In this document: piece after piece, positions 42,201 through 54,497 of the stretch
Layout of the letters: each line of letters begins with the position of its first letter
Numbering within the stretch: the stretch's first letter is position 1
NCBI GenBank assembly: GCA_949775045.1
Contig: OX459108.1
Location: forward strand, 3,733,961 to 3,797,960
DNA length: 64,000 bases
From: Metridium senile
Taxonomy: Eukaryota > Cnidaria > Anthozoa > Actiniaria > Metridiidae
Reading direction: 5' to 3'
The notes under the pieces: generated by a model
Databases searched by the model: none
Told to the model about the DNA's origin: nothing
What the model saw: the letters and a program-made list of their open reading frames with translations, nothing else
Program-made: the position numbers and the translations under genes

Positions 42201-45200
42201 GCATAAGCAAACTCAGTGGGGCTTTACTCATTAGCGGCATTTGTCGTTTCTCACACCTAGCCGAGAAATGCTTCACTGAGGCCTCGTCTACACGAATCCG
42301 ATCCGGCTGAAACCGCATCGAAATATTTGCGTCCACACGAATCCGCGTATCCGGAGGATTCAAGTAAAAGTATGCGGTTTCGGTGACCGGATTCAATGGA
42401 TTCGTGTGGACGATAGGCCGATTCGCATCAAAAAGTATGCGGTTTCAAAAGTATCCGGATCCTTGTAGACGGGGTCTGAGGCTGCGTATGTTGCTTGTGC
42501 TCATGCTTGTACATCGCTAGTGTATATATAGTGTGCTTTAGTTGTTCTTTACAAAAGAAACACTCCTATTCTCCATCATTGGCAACGAGAGAGATCCGCT
42601 GAACCTTATAAGACCCCGTCTACACGGATCCGGATACTTTTGAAACCGCATACTTTTTGATGCGAATCGGCCTATCGTCCACACGAATCCAGTGAATCCG
42701 GTCACCGAAACCGCATACTTTTGATCAATTGGAAACGATCAACAGGATTCGTGTGGACGCAAATATTTCTATGCAGTTTCAGCCGGATCGGATCCGTGTA
42801 GAAGAGGCCTTAGACTTCTAGAGGCCTTCGAATATATATTAAGAAACACAATCCCACCATCAACTCCCGTGAGGAAAGCAGTGAACTAGATCACCTTTTG
42901 TTTTAACCTTTACGGTTGATTAACTATAAGCGTATTTCCAACATGTAAATTATCCACCATTTAGTCTCTGATGATGCCGTTGACGGCGAAAGCTCAGACT
43001 CGTAATAAAATACATTCATAGCAGCAAGGCCTCATTCTAACCAATCCTAGTAATTGTACAATTATGCTACTAAAGGACAACTTCAGAAGATTGATCCAAA
43101 GTATACAAGATTGCAGAGTTACATAATAATGACCAAGTAGCAGCCTTTCAAATATGTGAAAAATTATAAACCAATGTATAGTTTGGAGGGACAGCTGTCC
43201 CTCCAAACCATACATTCCTTTGTTATCTTATGGATTTTTAACTAAAGATACTATTGCGATGGAAATATACAACCAAATAGCATCAACATTTGTGATAAGG
43301 TATATTTTGATGTGTTTTTTCATGTTATTTAGTTTGTTTATTACTTGCATTAATTCTATAAACTAGTACCCAGTCCCCAGTCCCCTCCTAGCCCCTCATC
43401 GTTTACAACATGGCCAATTGTTTGATTGGAATCCCTTAAACCACTTCAGTCTTCTATGATCTACAATCTACGATCTATATGATCTACGTTTCGTACACGA
43501 AAACCTTTTTTCAATTAGGCGTATCTATAATTATTTCGACATTTCTTGTTAAAGCCTATAATTTATATCTAACGATTTATGTTGCCTTACTCTTTGAGTC
43601 AAAGTAGTCTTTAGTATATCCATCTTGATTTGAAGAGAAGGTAGCGAAGGGTGGGCACAAGGCCTGGTAAGGTTAACCTGACGCAGAAAGGATAAATATT
43701 TTGAACCAAGTAAACTGTTAGTCATGATCAGTCAGTCGTTGAGCCAGTCATTCAGTAAAATTTTAATTTTAATTTTTTAAATGGTTAAAACCACTTTTAA
43801 CGTCTCAATGTATTTAGCCAGTGGCTAATTATGGAGACTCGCACTCACACTCACTACCTTTAAGTAAGTTAATATATTTTAGCACATTACTCTTCTCAGT
43901 CAGTCGTTTAGTCTGCTTGTATTCACTTACTTGGGTCGTCGTCCTTTCCAATAAAGCAATTTTTGCTTCTAATTCTTTATTTTTGCTTGACAACAATTGT
44001 TGTTGCTCGTCGGTAATCTAAAAAGATTATGTGAAAATAATAAAATAAACTAAGATATTATTGACAAGACAAGACAAGACAAGACAAGACAAGACAAGAC
44101 AAGACAAGACAAGACAAGACAAGACAAGACAAGACAAGACAAGACAAGACAAGACAAGACAAGACAAGACAAGACAAGACAAGACAAGACAAGACAAGAC
44201 AAGACAAGACAAGACAAGACAAGACAAGACAAGACAAGACAAGACAAGACAAGACAAGACAAGACAAGACAAGACAAGACAAGACAAGACAAGACAAGAC
44301 AAGACAAGACAAGACAAGACAAGACAAGACAAGACAAGACAAGACAAGACAAGACAAGACAAGACAAGACAAGACAAGACAAGACAAGACAAGACAAGAC
44401 AAGACAAGACAAGACAAGACAAAAGAAAGTCATTTTGTATAACACAAAGTATTTTCTTACTTGAAATCGTTCTCGAAGTGCCGATAAGTCGTCATGTACT
44501 TTATTGAAACTAAGCGTTTGCTTTTCCTAAGAAAAGAAAAAAAAAGGATAACATTTTGAATTTAATCCAATGCAAATACATACTGACTCTAATTCTTGAC
44601 TCTACACATATTCAGTATAAGCATTACAAATAAGCGATATTGTTATACATTGTATTCACTATCAAGAATCTGATTGGCTAAGAGCATGCAAATTATTTTC
44701 ACAATCAGACAGCCTACATATAAGTGCAAAATAATTCGCCTGACAATTATTTTTTCCAATTTAAAAAAATACAAAAAAACTTTGCGCTCAACGTCGTAGA
44801 ACTTTTGTGTTGATTGATTTCCTGGAACACAGTGTTTAATAAAACAATTTATATCAGAAAAATCAAAGTCTTATTTACCTAGACCTTGATTATTCTGGAA
44901 ATAACAGCAAACCTAACCTACTTATTGTTTAGTATTTGACTGACTTAACGCTTTCCCATGTATCCTTGCGGTCTTAGCTTGTCCACGACAATTCTTTGAC
45001 CTATAAATAAATATCTATTGTATTTAACTTACCAGTCGTAGCGTCACGTTGGTTAACAACCGTGACAGCCATGTCTCCTCATTGTCGTTACCATTCCCTC
45101 CTTGGTTGTGATGTGGAAATTTATATTCTGTAAAATCAAGTGAAACATTTTTGTATGAAAGACAAACATCTAACCTAATAAATAAAATCGAGATAAGTAT

Positions 45201-48200
45201 TCCCTCTGGCCTAAAAATAGGGAGGCTTAAGGTTACTGTGAACCTTTAAGCCAAAAATTTGGCTGATTTTAAAGGTTTTTAAAGGTTATAACATTTATAA
45301 CATAAACTTTTGATTATTGAAACAAAAAAAATTACATACTTCCAGAGATATTAAAATAAATTCGTTTTTATGGAAAACAAATTTAACTCCAAAAGTGACA
45401 TTATAATCCTATTTAAACCTATTATTGCTTGGTTCGTTTACTAGATATCACGTTGCGTTACTTTTCTAAATTCTTGATGTATTTTTATTTACTTCCTTTA
45501 ATCTTATTTTTGTTCGACTTGTTCGAGATAAGTATTTCCTCTGTCCTAAAAAGAGGGAGGCTTAATTCAGCCTATCAGGATGTGGGCTGCAACTAAAACT
45601 ACAGCATATTCAGAATGCTGCTGCTCGACTTGTATCTGGAAGTCACAAGTATGATCATATCAGTCCGATACTCTATCGCTTGCACTGGATCCTTTTATTT
45701 ACTTTCAAGGCATTGAACAATGCTGTTCCCTCCTATATCTATGAATTAATGAACCATACAAGCCAGTCCGTTCTTTGCGATCTGCTTCTTCAAATCTACT
45801 GACCAAGAGATCCTATCGGCTTAATAACTATGGAAAGAGACCTTTTTCAACTGTGGCAACTGAACTATGGAATAATCTACCCGGTGATATAAAATATGCT
45901 TCTTCAATTTCAAATTTTAAGTCTAAACTTAAAACGTGGCCCTTTAAGAGGGCATTCCATTCACAATAATTGCCTATTCTTTAATTTATAACTAATAAAC
46001 TATAAATTATTTCTAAAAAAAAACAGTTTTATATTAGTTATATTATTTAAAATTAATGATAGTTGTTAATATTAAATTTTTCTTAGATTTAAAAATTTTT
46101 ACATTGTAAATCGTTGTTAAAACTAGTGATATTGACGCTATACAAAATATTACATTATCATTATTATTATTATCATTATCAACAGATTTATTAATAAACT
46201 GTTTATCTATCGAAACCGCAAAACCGCACAAAAAAAAATCGATAAAAACCGCACACCGCAGCAAACCTTTAGCCTCTCTAAGAAATCTAGAGGTTAATTT
46301 AAAATATTGCGGTTTTCACTACCCCTAAATGTTCCTCGCCTTAGTTTTAAAGATATTGAACAAAAAAAAAACATCCAGAACTGGTTATTGTTCTGGCATA
46401 GACTGAATGCCATTTGACTTTCAAAATTAAAATCTTAAGTTAATAGCTAAGCACCACAATCTGGAAGAGCAAACAAAAATATGTATTTTTGGAAAGTTTT
46501 GTTGCTATAAATACAATTAAAGTGGAGCTATTTGAAATCAAAATGACAGACATTTGCATGTGTTCAATGAACTGTTTTGCCTTGGTAGCCTCTTTGTGAT
46601 GTTTTGAAATTAGATTTTGAAATTCTTAGAACTTTTCAATAATTTAATATTTTTGTCTCAAACTTTTTACGTTTGTAGATGCCATTCTAATATATTTATA
46701 ACTTTGATTTAGTAGGTAATTTAAATATTAAATTAAACAAATATGTTAATGATAAAAGAGGTGACCATATTGTCAGTCGGTCCATTTTTTTTTTCAGAAT
46801 TCTTGAATTAAATATTTGTTGTCTCATGACCAGCTCCTGCAAAACGCTATGACCTTTGTTATCGGACCTCTTGATCTATTGCACAAGAGTCTGGGAAAAA
46901 ATGTAATCAAATATTTTGTCTGTTTCAAAAATGCACATCAATAAAAAATGTCAAAAAGTGCATGGATTTCCGGCCGATACTAAGCTCCCTGCCTATTCCT
47001 AGAAATGTGAAATGCCACCCAGGCTCTCCGGGCTATCCGGTTTTCCCATCCTCCGTAAAAATGGGAGAAGTTATGTGTGCTAAAGTATTTTTTGTAGAGG
47101 TAGTCAGTAGAGGTAGTGAGACCTTTCTCAAAAATGGCGGAAAATGATTTTTACAAATAAACAATTTTTTTTACCACTGTCATGTACAACAACTATCATA
47201 AATGGGCATTCATGATCGGATCATGGAAAGTTTTGCTGTTCTGTGCAAACTACTAATAAAGTTATGCTAAATTGAAATAGTAAGAATTTGTTTGTTGTTT
47301 TCTATTGAGTGTTTTGTGGCCTCGTTTTGGTGTATTTCTGCATGACGTCTTGTTACAAAACCAACTGTGCGCTAAGCTTAATATAATATTTTAGTGCATG
47401 GGGAGGGGCACAGGAAGCCCGACACTAATAACGGCTGCGAGGGAGAGTACTTGAGTATTACTGTTCGTAACACGAGTTTCCAATTGCAAGGTAGTACTGT
47501 TTAAGTATGTATCCAGGCGATAACCAACGAAGCAACGATACAAATGCCATAAGAGAGTTGTTTTAACGCCAAGCACACTGAGTAAATACAACTGTATGCT
47601 GAGTTACGTGCCCCGCCCACGATTTAAGTCAAAAATTTTGCTACTTGATTACAAAAGGCCTATTCCTGGTCATAAGATCGCCCAAGATCGCTCAAAATCG
47701 CCTAGGATCGCCTAGGATCGCCTTAGATTTTTGGAGCTAAAATCCCTAAGATCATTGCCTTAGTTGTATTCTCGCTATGAGCGATTTTCATAAATGGCCG
47801 CCACTAATAATCACAATATTTAAAATAAAGAAAACTATCATATGATAGACATTCATCATAAAATTAACTTGTGAAAGCTTGAGAAAATATATATATATAA
47901 TTTGCAAGAAGCTATAAGAATTTGAAAAATCAGAAGAAAACAAAACAAAACGAGGAGTCAAATACCTCAGCAAAAAATTACAGTAAAATCTCTGCATTTT
48001 TCATTGAGCGTAACTTCATTGGTATTTTAGCCAGACTATCAAAACCTTCCAAACATGCTTGACCAGGACTACACTAGACTGACTACTACCTTTAATATCG
48101 CACATTTTATAGCAATTGCTTTCTTAAACATCGAAGGATCTAAACACTTAAAAACACTAGTTTAACCAGCCAGGCCACTATCAATCAATCAATCTATCTT

Positions 48201-51008
48201 TATTCATTCATAATCATCATCATCATTACAAATTTATCATAGTTCTAAATTTACAAAATTGTACAATGATTAAGAATAAGCTAGAATATTAAAAAAAAAA
48301 TACATATGATTGTAGTAAGTAAAATATCTGGAAAAATCAATTAGTACAATTGAATTGGTATCGTACGTTATTACTCCAATTGTTTAATTTAGAAACATCA
48401 ACGCAATTCACACTAGTTTAACCGCTGGTTATCGTATATTTGTACTCGAATTTGTACTCGAATTGTTTCTCACTAGTTTAACCGCTACTTATCGTACATT
48501 TTTCTGTAATTACTCCTTCAGAAACACCGACACAGCTATCTAGCAGTCTAACCACAATGAATTGAGACATTTTTAAATTTTTTCGCCATCATAACTTCTG
48601 CATTGGTTACTAATTATTGTACCCTGCTCATCAAAAGTTGACTTATTATTTTCCGTACGTTATCTTGGTCGCTTTGAGCTTCTTAAAAAAAACATTACGG
48701 AAACCCAATTGTTTATCAACATCACTACGAAGATTGTGGCGTAGTAAGGGCCTTAAACCAGCGTGTTCTTTGTCTGGACACATTTGTTAAAAAATCATTA
48801 ATTAATTAATTAATTAATTAATTAATTAATTCATCCATCTATTTATTCATCCATTCATCCATTCATTCGTTCGTTCGTTCATTCATTCATTCGTTCATTC
48901 ATCCATTTGTTAGTTCGTTCATTCATTCAATTGTTAGTTCGTTGGTGCGTTGGTTCATTCATTCATTCATTTATTCTTTCATTTATTCATTAAATCTCTT
49001 TCTTTTTCTCAATCGATTCGCTCACTTAATCAATGAGTATTTCAATTATATATAATGTTAGATTTTAAATAAAATAACGATATATATTTGTTATACAAAT
49101 TCCTTAAATAGTACGATTTGAAAACAACACAAGTACATAAAAAAAATCCATAAAATATATCTTATGGCAGAAATGTCTAGATCCACAATCACTATCTAGC
49201 ATTTGACATAATCAATAACCAAAGATTTCCCTGAAGCTATTTTGATTTTTGTCTTGGTCCATCCATGCATTTCTTGTCTTACAACAGACGCTGTCAATAC
49301 AAAAGAAATAGCACAAACTATTGAGGCTAAGCCGGCAAATTAAAATGGCAACCTCAAAACTAGAGTTTAAATTAAAGCATAATTTTGCAACAGATTTGAA
49401 GTTGAAATCGCTATTGCATCATCATTCAAGAACTGCTTATATTAATACATGAGGTCAAGAGCTCATAATTATTGTAATGCACGTTCCTGCTTAAGCTTCT
49501 TAAATAAACATTACATAATAGTTGTATTAGTAATTTCCTTTCAAATGTATCAAGTTTGATTTGTAGGTATTTCCGAGAGACATAGTGGCCTTTTTCAAAG
49601 TTTAGAAGACAAGTAAATATTGTGTCGACGGGCAAATCGACGCGGTCGTAAATTCGTTCGTCTATTGTATAAAACTGAAATCAAACAACATTTTCCTCTC
49701 AAATTTTGTTCGTAAAGCTTTCATACCAGGCGTGTTGTCCGTCATAAGTAGATGTGTCCGACCGAACGATTTATAAGTCTTCTGAAGGCAATTTAAGCGG
49801 AGCTAAGTGTCGCTTTTTGGCGCCTTCTTGAAAATGGCGAGTCTGGGCAGATAAGGAATGCAACTGAAAATTTCTTGACCTACCGGATGTTTAATGAAAT
49901 AATCTCTCTTTTAGATTCAGAAGACAATTAATAAAAATGTTTTAAAGATATTCGATATATTTTTATCTTCTATAAAAATGAGGATTTTCTTTTAAAAAAA
50001 AATCTTCATTATATATTAAATGGTTGGTCGATTGGTCCAGTGTAGAGTGCTCAATACTGGGATAGTAGAGCGGAAATAGTAGTAGAAGGTTTAGAGAGTA
50101 ATTACAATGACGGTTTCTCTACAATGCGTTGTATATATTATATAATCTTTTCTTTCATGTATATATTGTAAATTCTACGTTAACTTTGTTCAAATAAATT
50201 TTTATTATTCGAATATTTTGAATTTATATTTTGAATTTTTATTGAAAATGAAGACCGAAACAATTGCCGTTAATGCACTGCGAGCTGTACAGGACCCGAA
50301 CAGATCCCAGGACCCGAACATATCCTCAAAAGTGGTATAGCTGTACCCGAAAAGATCCCGGACCCGAACAGATCCCCGAACAGGACCCGAAATGATCCCC
50401 GGCATGCATTTGGAAGGAATGGACTAATGAAAAGTGGAACGTAGGGAATGCTTTGCTAACTTAGACCAAATGAATACTAACAGATCACCGGTAATTTGAA
50501 AGTTTTAATACTTTAAAATATATATTGTGGGCCATATTGGAAACCATTTATTTTGTAATTGTACTGTATGTGTCTACCCAACTTAAATAAAGTTATATTC
50601 AATTAGCAACACTATCCATGTACACTAACCTTTAGACGAATAACAGCCGCATTTCGAATTAACTTTTCCTGTGAGCATCAGCAAAGACAGGACTAGAGCA
50701 ACGACTGATATCAAACACATCAGAAACAATATCGCCAGTAGCCAACTCGGGGGAGTTACTTTCAAAGAATCGGATCTATCTTCGTATATATCAAGTGTAC
50801 CAGCCACGGACATATTGTCTACTGTATTCCGAGATAGTCCATCCATTTCGAAGCGTGGAGGGACTGCTAATCCATTCGTACCACATTCGTAGTCATCCGT
50901 GTACGAGCCATTGCTAAATGTTGTCTTGAGTGGGTGATCACTGCTAGTACTACAAGTTGAAATATGGTGCGTTCGAATGATCTCTGGTCGTACTTTCATT
51001 CGATTCAT
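39092..51008 (-). CDS. Type II transmembrane collagen-like protein, gene 1 (seven predicted exons)
   Basis: Predicted exons, in gene order: 51008-50630, 45127-45033, 44526-44461, 44017-43931, 42072-41953, 41161-40880, 39277-39092. All introns are GT-AG and the reading frame is maintained, giving about 404 residues. Order: a cytoplasmic N-terminus of about 88 residues, one membrane helix at about 89-112, short Cys-containing and hydrophilic linkers, heptad-rich segments ([20 protein letters not shown]), and 15 Gly-X-Y triplets. A C-terminal region with seven cysteines ends in CYIHYWECP. There is no signal peptide, so the orientation should be type II, with the collagen outside. Such proteins usually trimerise through coiled coil and collagen at the cell surface, and some are shed. 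The exact family is not known to me. Confidence 0.82.
39999..40296. repeat. Repeat element with inverted GACGTTTCGACT ends (intron 6, copy 1)
   Basis: Left CGACGTTTCGACTGCTACTT and right GACTAGTAGTCGAAACGTCG (40276-40295) are inverted matches. Copy 2 has the same at 55226-55522. This kind of GAAACGTC hairpin end recalls Penelope-like retroelement termini, but no reverse transcriptase is present and the class is uncertain. Confidence 0.5.
40487..40763. mobile_element. 277-bp MITE with CACTGCAAAAACGGC ends and TA target duplication
   Basis: Left CACTGCAAAAACGGC and right GCCGTTTTTGCAGTA are inverted matches, and the interior is itself partly palindromic (TACTCAATATATTGAGT). TA flanks both sides (40485-40486, 40764-40765), typical of Tc1/mariner-type MITEs. 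The copy in duplication 2 is at 55714-55990. A partial relative is at about 26636. Confidence 0.8.
40880..41161 (-). CDS. Gene 1 exon 6: collagen triple-helix exon
   Basis: 94 codons, phase 0 at both ends, flanked by AG and GT (GTAATGG). Residues 8-52 are 15 uninterrupted Gly-X-Y triplets from [10 protein letters not shown] to GINGTN, with GPPG and GIPGSPG. A non-collagenous stretch follows with one Cys ([11 protein letters not shown]) and basic residues that could be a processing or heparin-binding site. Both strands of the copy at 56107-56388 translate identically, so the exon is unchanged between duplicates. Confidence 0.9.
41805..41950. repeat. Palindrome abutting the exon 5 splice donor
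   Basis: AATAGCTGTCATTACAG and onward is matched in inverted orientation by the sequence ending ACTGTAATAACAGCTATT at 41950. The arms are about 60 bp, with a second stem (GGCTTTCGGGCG/CCCGAAAGCC) in the centre. The right end touches the donor GT (minus strand) of exon 5 at 41951-41952. Copy 2 has it at 57046-57191. Confidence 0.8.
42283..42811. mobile_element. Two head-to-head MITEs of about 200 bp in intron 4
   Basis: 42283-42478 and 42610-42811 are inverted copies of one element. Ends have (C/A)CCGTCTACACG(A/G)ATCCG; interiors share AAAAGTATGCGGTTTC, GATTCGTGTGGACG and GACCGGATTCA. They are separated by 130 bp and were both present before the 15-kb duplication (copy 2: about 57522-58051). 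Confidence 0.75.
44063..44422. repeat. (GACAA)n microsatellite, about 72 units, in intron 3
   Basis: A pure GACAA pentanucleotide array. The copy 2 equivalent (59276-59511) has about 47 units. The DKTRQ and SCLVL open frames are translations of this repeat. Confidence 0.98.
45595..45969 (+). pseudogene. C-terminal relic of a CR1/L2-like LINE ORF2 in intron 1
   Basis: Frames starting at 45599 read [20 protein letters not shown] and then [10 protein letters not shown]. After frame breaks, [14 protein letters not shown] and [20 protein letters not shown] pieces appear, followed by a K/F-rich end ([14 protein letters not shown]). This is the typical tail after the reverse transcriptase of CR1/L2-type non-LTR elements. 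It is antisense to the host gene. The copy in duplication 2 is at about 63535-63908. Confidence 0.8.
45970..50629. other. Rest of intron 1 of collagen gene 1
   Basis: No coding exon recognised. Contents: an ATT-rich tail after the LINE relic (to about 46190); a short GATCGCC(T/C)AG tandem at about 47671-47730; a tetranucleotide ATTA/ATTC/TTCG mosaic at 48797-48990; and a GC-richer GGACCCGAACAGATCC tandem at about 50289-50405. Short open frames in this stretch show no domain. Confidence 0.6.
48797..48990. repeat. Tetranucleotide repeat mosaic in intron 1
   Basis: (TTAA)n at 48797-48830 merges into (TTCA)n and (TTCG)n runs to about 48990. Confidence 0.9.
50630..51008 (-). CDS. Gene 1 exon 1: cytoplasmic tail and membrane anchor
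   Basis: Starts [10 protein letters not shown] at 51008 and stays open for 126 codons plus one base to a donor (AAAG before GTTAGT at 50629). Residues 1-88 are hydrophilic, Ser/Thr- and Asp-rich. Residues 89-112 ([10 protein letters not shown] onward) form the single membrane helix, followed by [12 protein letters not shown] with juxtamembrane cysteines. No signal peptide precedes it. The equivalent exon for gene 2 must lie beyond 64000. Confidence 0.8.
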
Positions 51009-51884
51009 GTTAACTCAGATAATTACAAAACAAGATATAAAAACTTAAAAGGAAAATTACTAATTGCTGCAATCTTTCTAACTAATGGTATGTCCCAACC
51101 TTACATACAAATGTAATGGAATGTTTTGACTCTCGACTGTGATTGGTTGCTGTATTATATTGGGTCAAATGTGATTTAAGAGGTGGTTACATGTGGTATG
51201 TTATCCACTGTTAACGATGGGCTTCCTGTGGTGATAGTTCAGGTTGAGTTACATGATAATACCATTTGATGGGGGATTGGGCATTAGTAAGATGATTACA
51301 AATTATACACCTATTCCCACTGTCATCTACTCCCAAGGGAGATGGTTAATGATATGCAAGACTATATAAACAATGCATTTGGTGTTAGCTCATTCTTAGT
51401 TGCTCAAACTAGCGAGACGAACAACATCAAACCGGATAGTCGGATGAAAGGGGCAAATTGATGTTACGGGGAATAATCCTGTTGCGTTGAGAAAGAAAGT
51501 CTACTCGAGTATTTTTCCTCCCGCCCACTTTTTCCTACTTATATTGCCTCGGCACTTTGTCCCTCCGGATCTATTTGCATTGTTTAGCCTAGAACACTGG
51601 AGTCCTATTGTTCCTATATCTTAATCATCGACCGAGGGACAATGGCCAGTGGGAGTATATTACTATTCCTAAGATCGTGGTCTTTCCAATATAAACAAGA
51701 CATAAGATACAAAATATCAACCAAAACGAGACTTTGAGGAAACAAAAAGTATTGTTCACTATTTCTCCAGAGCCTATTTTTGATTCATTTTTGTATGCAA
51801 ATCTTTTGAAACCAAGCCTGCACTGCTAACCACACAACTTGTTCGAATTGAGCACGTGCATATCTGCAATGCGGTGACGTGCAA
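51009..51884. promoter_or_regulatory. 5' flank of collagen gene 1
   Basis: No coding region. It should contain the gene 1 promoter on the minus strand, but no clear minus-strand TATA box is evident. A plus-strand TATATAAA lies at 51363-51370, oriented away from gene 1. Whether it drives anything is unknown. Confidence 0.35.
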
Positions 51885-52131
51885 TTGTCGAGTATTTAAC
51901 ATGCAAATGAGTTGTCAACTTAATTGCTAACCTTTTATAACTATTTACGATAAGTAATACAATGAAATTTGCAACACCGTAAAAAAGTTACCATTGTAAT
52001 GCATATAACCGTTCCATGCGATATAAATACGTGAGAGAAGAATTACATTTCTTTTTAGCGGCAACGCAATTTCGTCGTTGTGAGTTGAGTTGTCGAGGTG
52101 ACAACTCATTTGCATATTAAATACTCGACAA
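51885..52131. mobile_element. MITE with about 33-bp inverted ends
   Basis: Left TTGTCGAGTATTTAACATGC and right GCATATTAAATACTCGACAA are inverted matches, extended by CAAATGAGTTGTCA and its complement. AT-rich centre without coding. Confidence 0.75.
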
Positions 52132-52179
52132 AACATATTTGCATGCATGTTAAAAACGCTTATGTGAAATCGTTCTATT

Positions 52180-53150
52180 GTGAAGAGGTGGTCATTGTGT
52201 AGAGGTGGTCATTGTGTAGAGGTGGTCATTGTGTAGAGGTGCTCATTGTGTAGAGGTGCTCATTGTGTAGAGGTGGTCATTATGTGGGTGTGATCATTGT
52301 GTAGAGGCCGGGTGGTCATTGGGTAGAGGTGATCATTGAGTAGGAGTGATCATTGTGTTGATGTGGTCATTGTGTAGGAGTATTCATTGTGTATGGGTGG
52401 TCATTGTGTAGAGTTAATCATTATGTATAGGTGGTCATTGTGCAAATAGGCGGTCATTGTGCATATAGGTGGTCATTGTGCATATGGGCGGTCATTGTGC
52501 ATATAGGTGGTCATTGTGCATATAGGTGGTCATTGTGCATATAGGTGGTCATTGTGCATATAGGTGGTCAGGGTGCATATAGGTGGTCATTGTGCATATA
52601 GGTGGTCATTGTGCATATAGGTGGTCAGGGTGCATATAGGTGGTCATTGTGCATATAGGTGGTCATTGTCCATATAGGTGGTCATTGTGCATGTAGGTGG
52701 TCATTGTGCATATAGGTGGTCATTGTGTATATAGGTGGTCATTGTGCATCTAGGTGGTAATTGTGCATCTAGGTGGTCATTGTGCATATAGGTGGTCATT
52801 GTGCATATAGGTGGTCATTGTGCATATAGGTGGTCATTGTGCATATAGGTGGTCATTGTGCATATAGGTGGTCATTGTGCATATAGGTGGTCATTGTGCA
52901 TATAGGCGGTCATTGTGCATATAGGCGGTCATTGTGCATATAGGCGGTCATTGTGCATATAGGTGGTCATTGTGCATGTAGGTAGTCATTGTGCATGTAG
53001 GTGGTCATTGTGCATATAGGTGGTCATTGTGCATGTAGGTGGTCAGGGTGCATATAGGTGGTCATTGTTCATATAGGCGGTCATTGTGCATATAGGTGGT
53101 CATTGTCCATATAGGTGGTCATTGTTCATATAGGTGGTCATTGTACATGT
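52180..53150. repeat. Minisatellite array 4
   Basis: First about 250 bp of the 17-bp GGTGGTCATTGTGTAGA form, then the 19-bp GGTGGTCATTGTGCATATA form. The transition matches array 3. It lies at the left edge of duplication copy 2. Confidence 0.97.
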
Positions 53151-54311
53151 GCAGGGTTGGTTATTGTCAGGAGCAGTCTTTCTCAAGTTTGATCACAATC
53201 ACAAAACTGCAATTCATTATCAACACTTGTTTTAAATGGATTTAATTTAAACTATTTAAATATAGAATACTAACACCATCATTACTATTTTATATTTGCC
53301 TTTTTGTCCGTTTGATTTTCCTGAGCGTGTCTTGCTCAGTTATTTACAACCGAAATCGTTGCTATGCAACCAGCAAAATATGAATTTCAATTTGACCTGA
53401 TTTTTTATCGATCAATTTAGAGGCATAGCTTATAACAGTCAATCTACGACTGCAAGCTATTGCACAAAACTGCATGGCATCCCCACCCCACCCCAGCCCG
53501 CAAACACACACACTCGAAATTATAATATAAAAAAATGGGAAATAACATTATTCCCTTTCTGAGGAACTAAAATGGACTACTTTGGTACAATTGGTACTAT
53601 TTTCAGTCAAACCAGAAGACAGGTTCCTGTCTAGCTTAGAATATTCGACTTGTTTATTGAAATACGATTTTTCATTTGTTTTGAAATTTGCTTAATAAAT
53701 CGAATCTTAATTTCAAAAACTGCCCCATATCAAAACAATATACTTTCAATGGATTTTTGGAATAACAGAAACTTGCTAAACCTATCTTACTTACAGAAAT
53801 ATTGTTATAAATACTTTCTAAAGCATTTATTTGCTTTTTCATTATTAATTATTGACCACAGATCGTGATTGCCGGACAATTATCAGTTGATGGTTGAGGT
53901 ATGTATTTTTACATTCATTTATTCAAATTTAAATAAAAATATCAATTTAAATTCCAAGAAATAGATCGGATCTTCTAACACTGATATAACGCATCAACTG
54001 GATTGACTGTAATAAAGAATAAAATCTCAAAAGAAAGGAAGAAAAACTCTATATATGGTACGGGCTTTAGCCTTCTCCACAGGCTACTCCTTCGATTATT
54101 TTTTCCTTTATAGATTGGGATTCCTGTGTAATTTCTGAGGGAGGGAAGATTAAAGATAACGAAATAGGTGGACTTATAGTCTCTCTTCAACTCCCTTTTT
54201 GAAACAGGAAACCCAAACGTAAAAAGGAGGCTAGTGCGGACCAAAAAAAAATCGCATTACAACGATTTTAACTGTACATGTAAAATAAACCTATCCATGG
54301 CCCAGCTTGAA
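53151..54311. other. Left flank of duplication copy 2, 3' flank of gene 2
   Basis: Homologous to 38276-39091 with an extra, unmatched stretch at about 53590-53990. No gene recognised. Confidence 0.55.
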
Positions 54312-54497
54312 TCACGTGGTTATTGGACATTCCCAATAGTGTATGTAGCAATACATAAAAGAAGTATCAGCAATGAACTTGCTTGACTGTCCTTTACATG
54401 TGCATCTATATTGGCCCTTGCCGCTGAAAAAAAGTTTTTCAAAGTTGTACTCCTTAGCATTGTTGGTCGAACAAGTTGCACCCATGATTCGCTTGTC
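54312..54497 (-). CDS. Gene 2 exon 7: cysteine-rich C-terminal domain
   Basis: 61 codons from [10 protein letters not shown] to TGA. All cysteines of the gene 1 exon are kept. Changes cluster at residues 19-20 (IQ to FE), 37, 40 and 47. Confidence 0.8.
   Translation of the reverse strand, partial: DKRIMGATCSTNNAKEYNFEKLFFSGKGQYRCTCKGQSSKFIADTSFMYCYIHYWECPITT

Noticed and set aside
44027..44507. DKTRQ and SCLVL repeat proteins (also 59190-59568)
   Set aside because: Translation of the (GACAA)n array. The real exon 4 of the collagen gene lies just beside it at 43931-44017.
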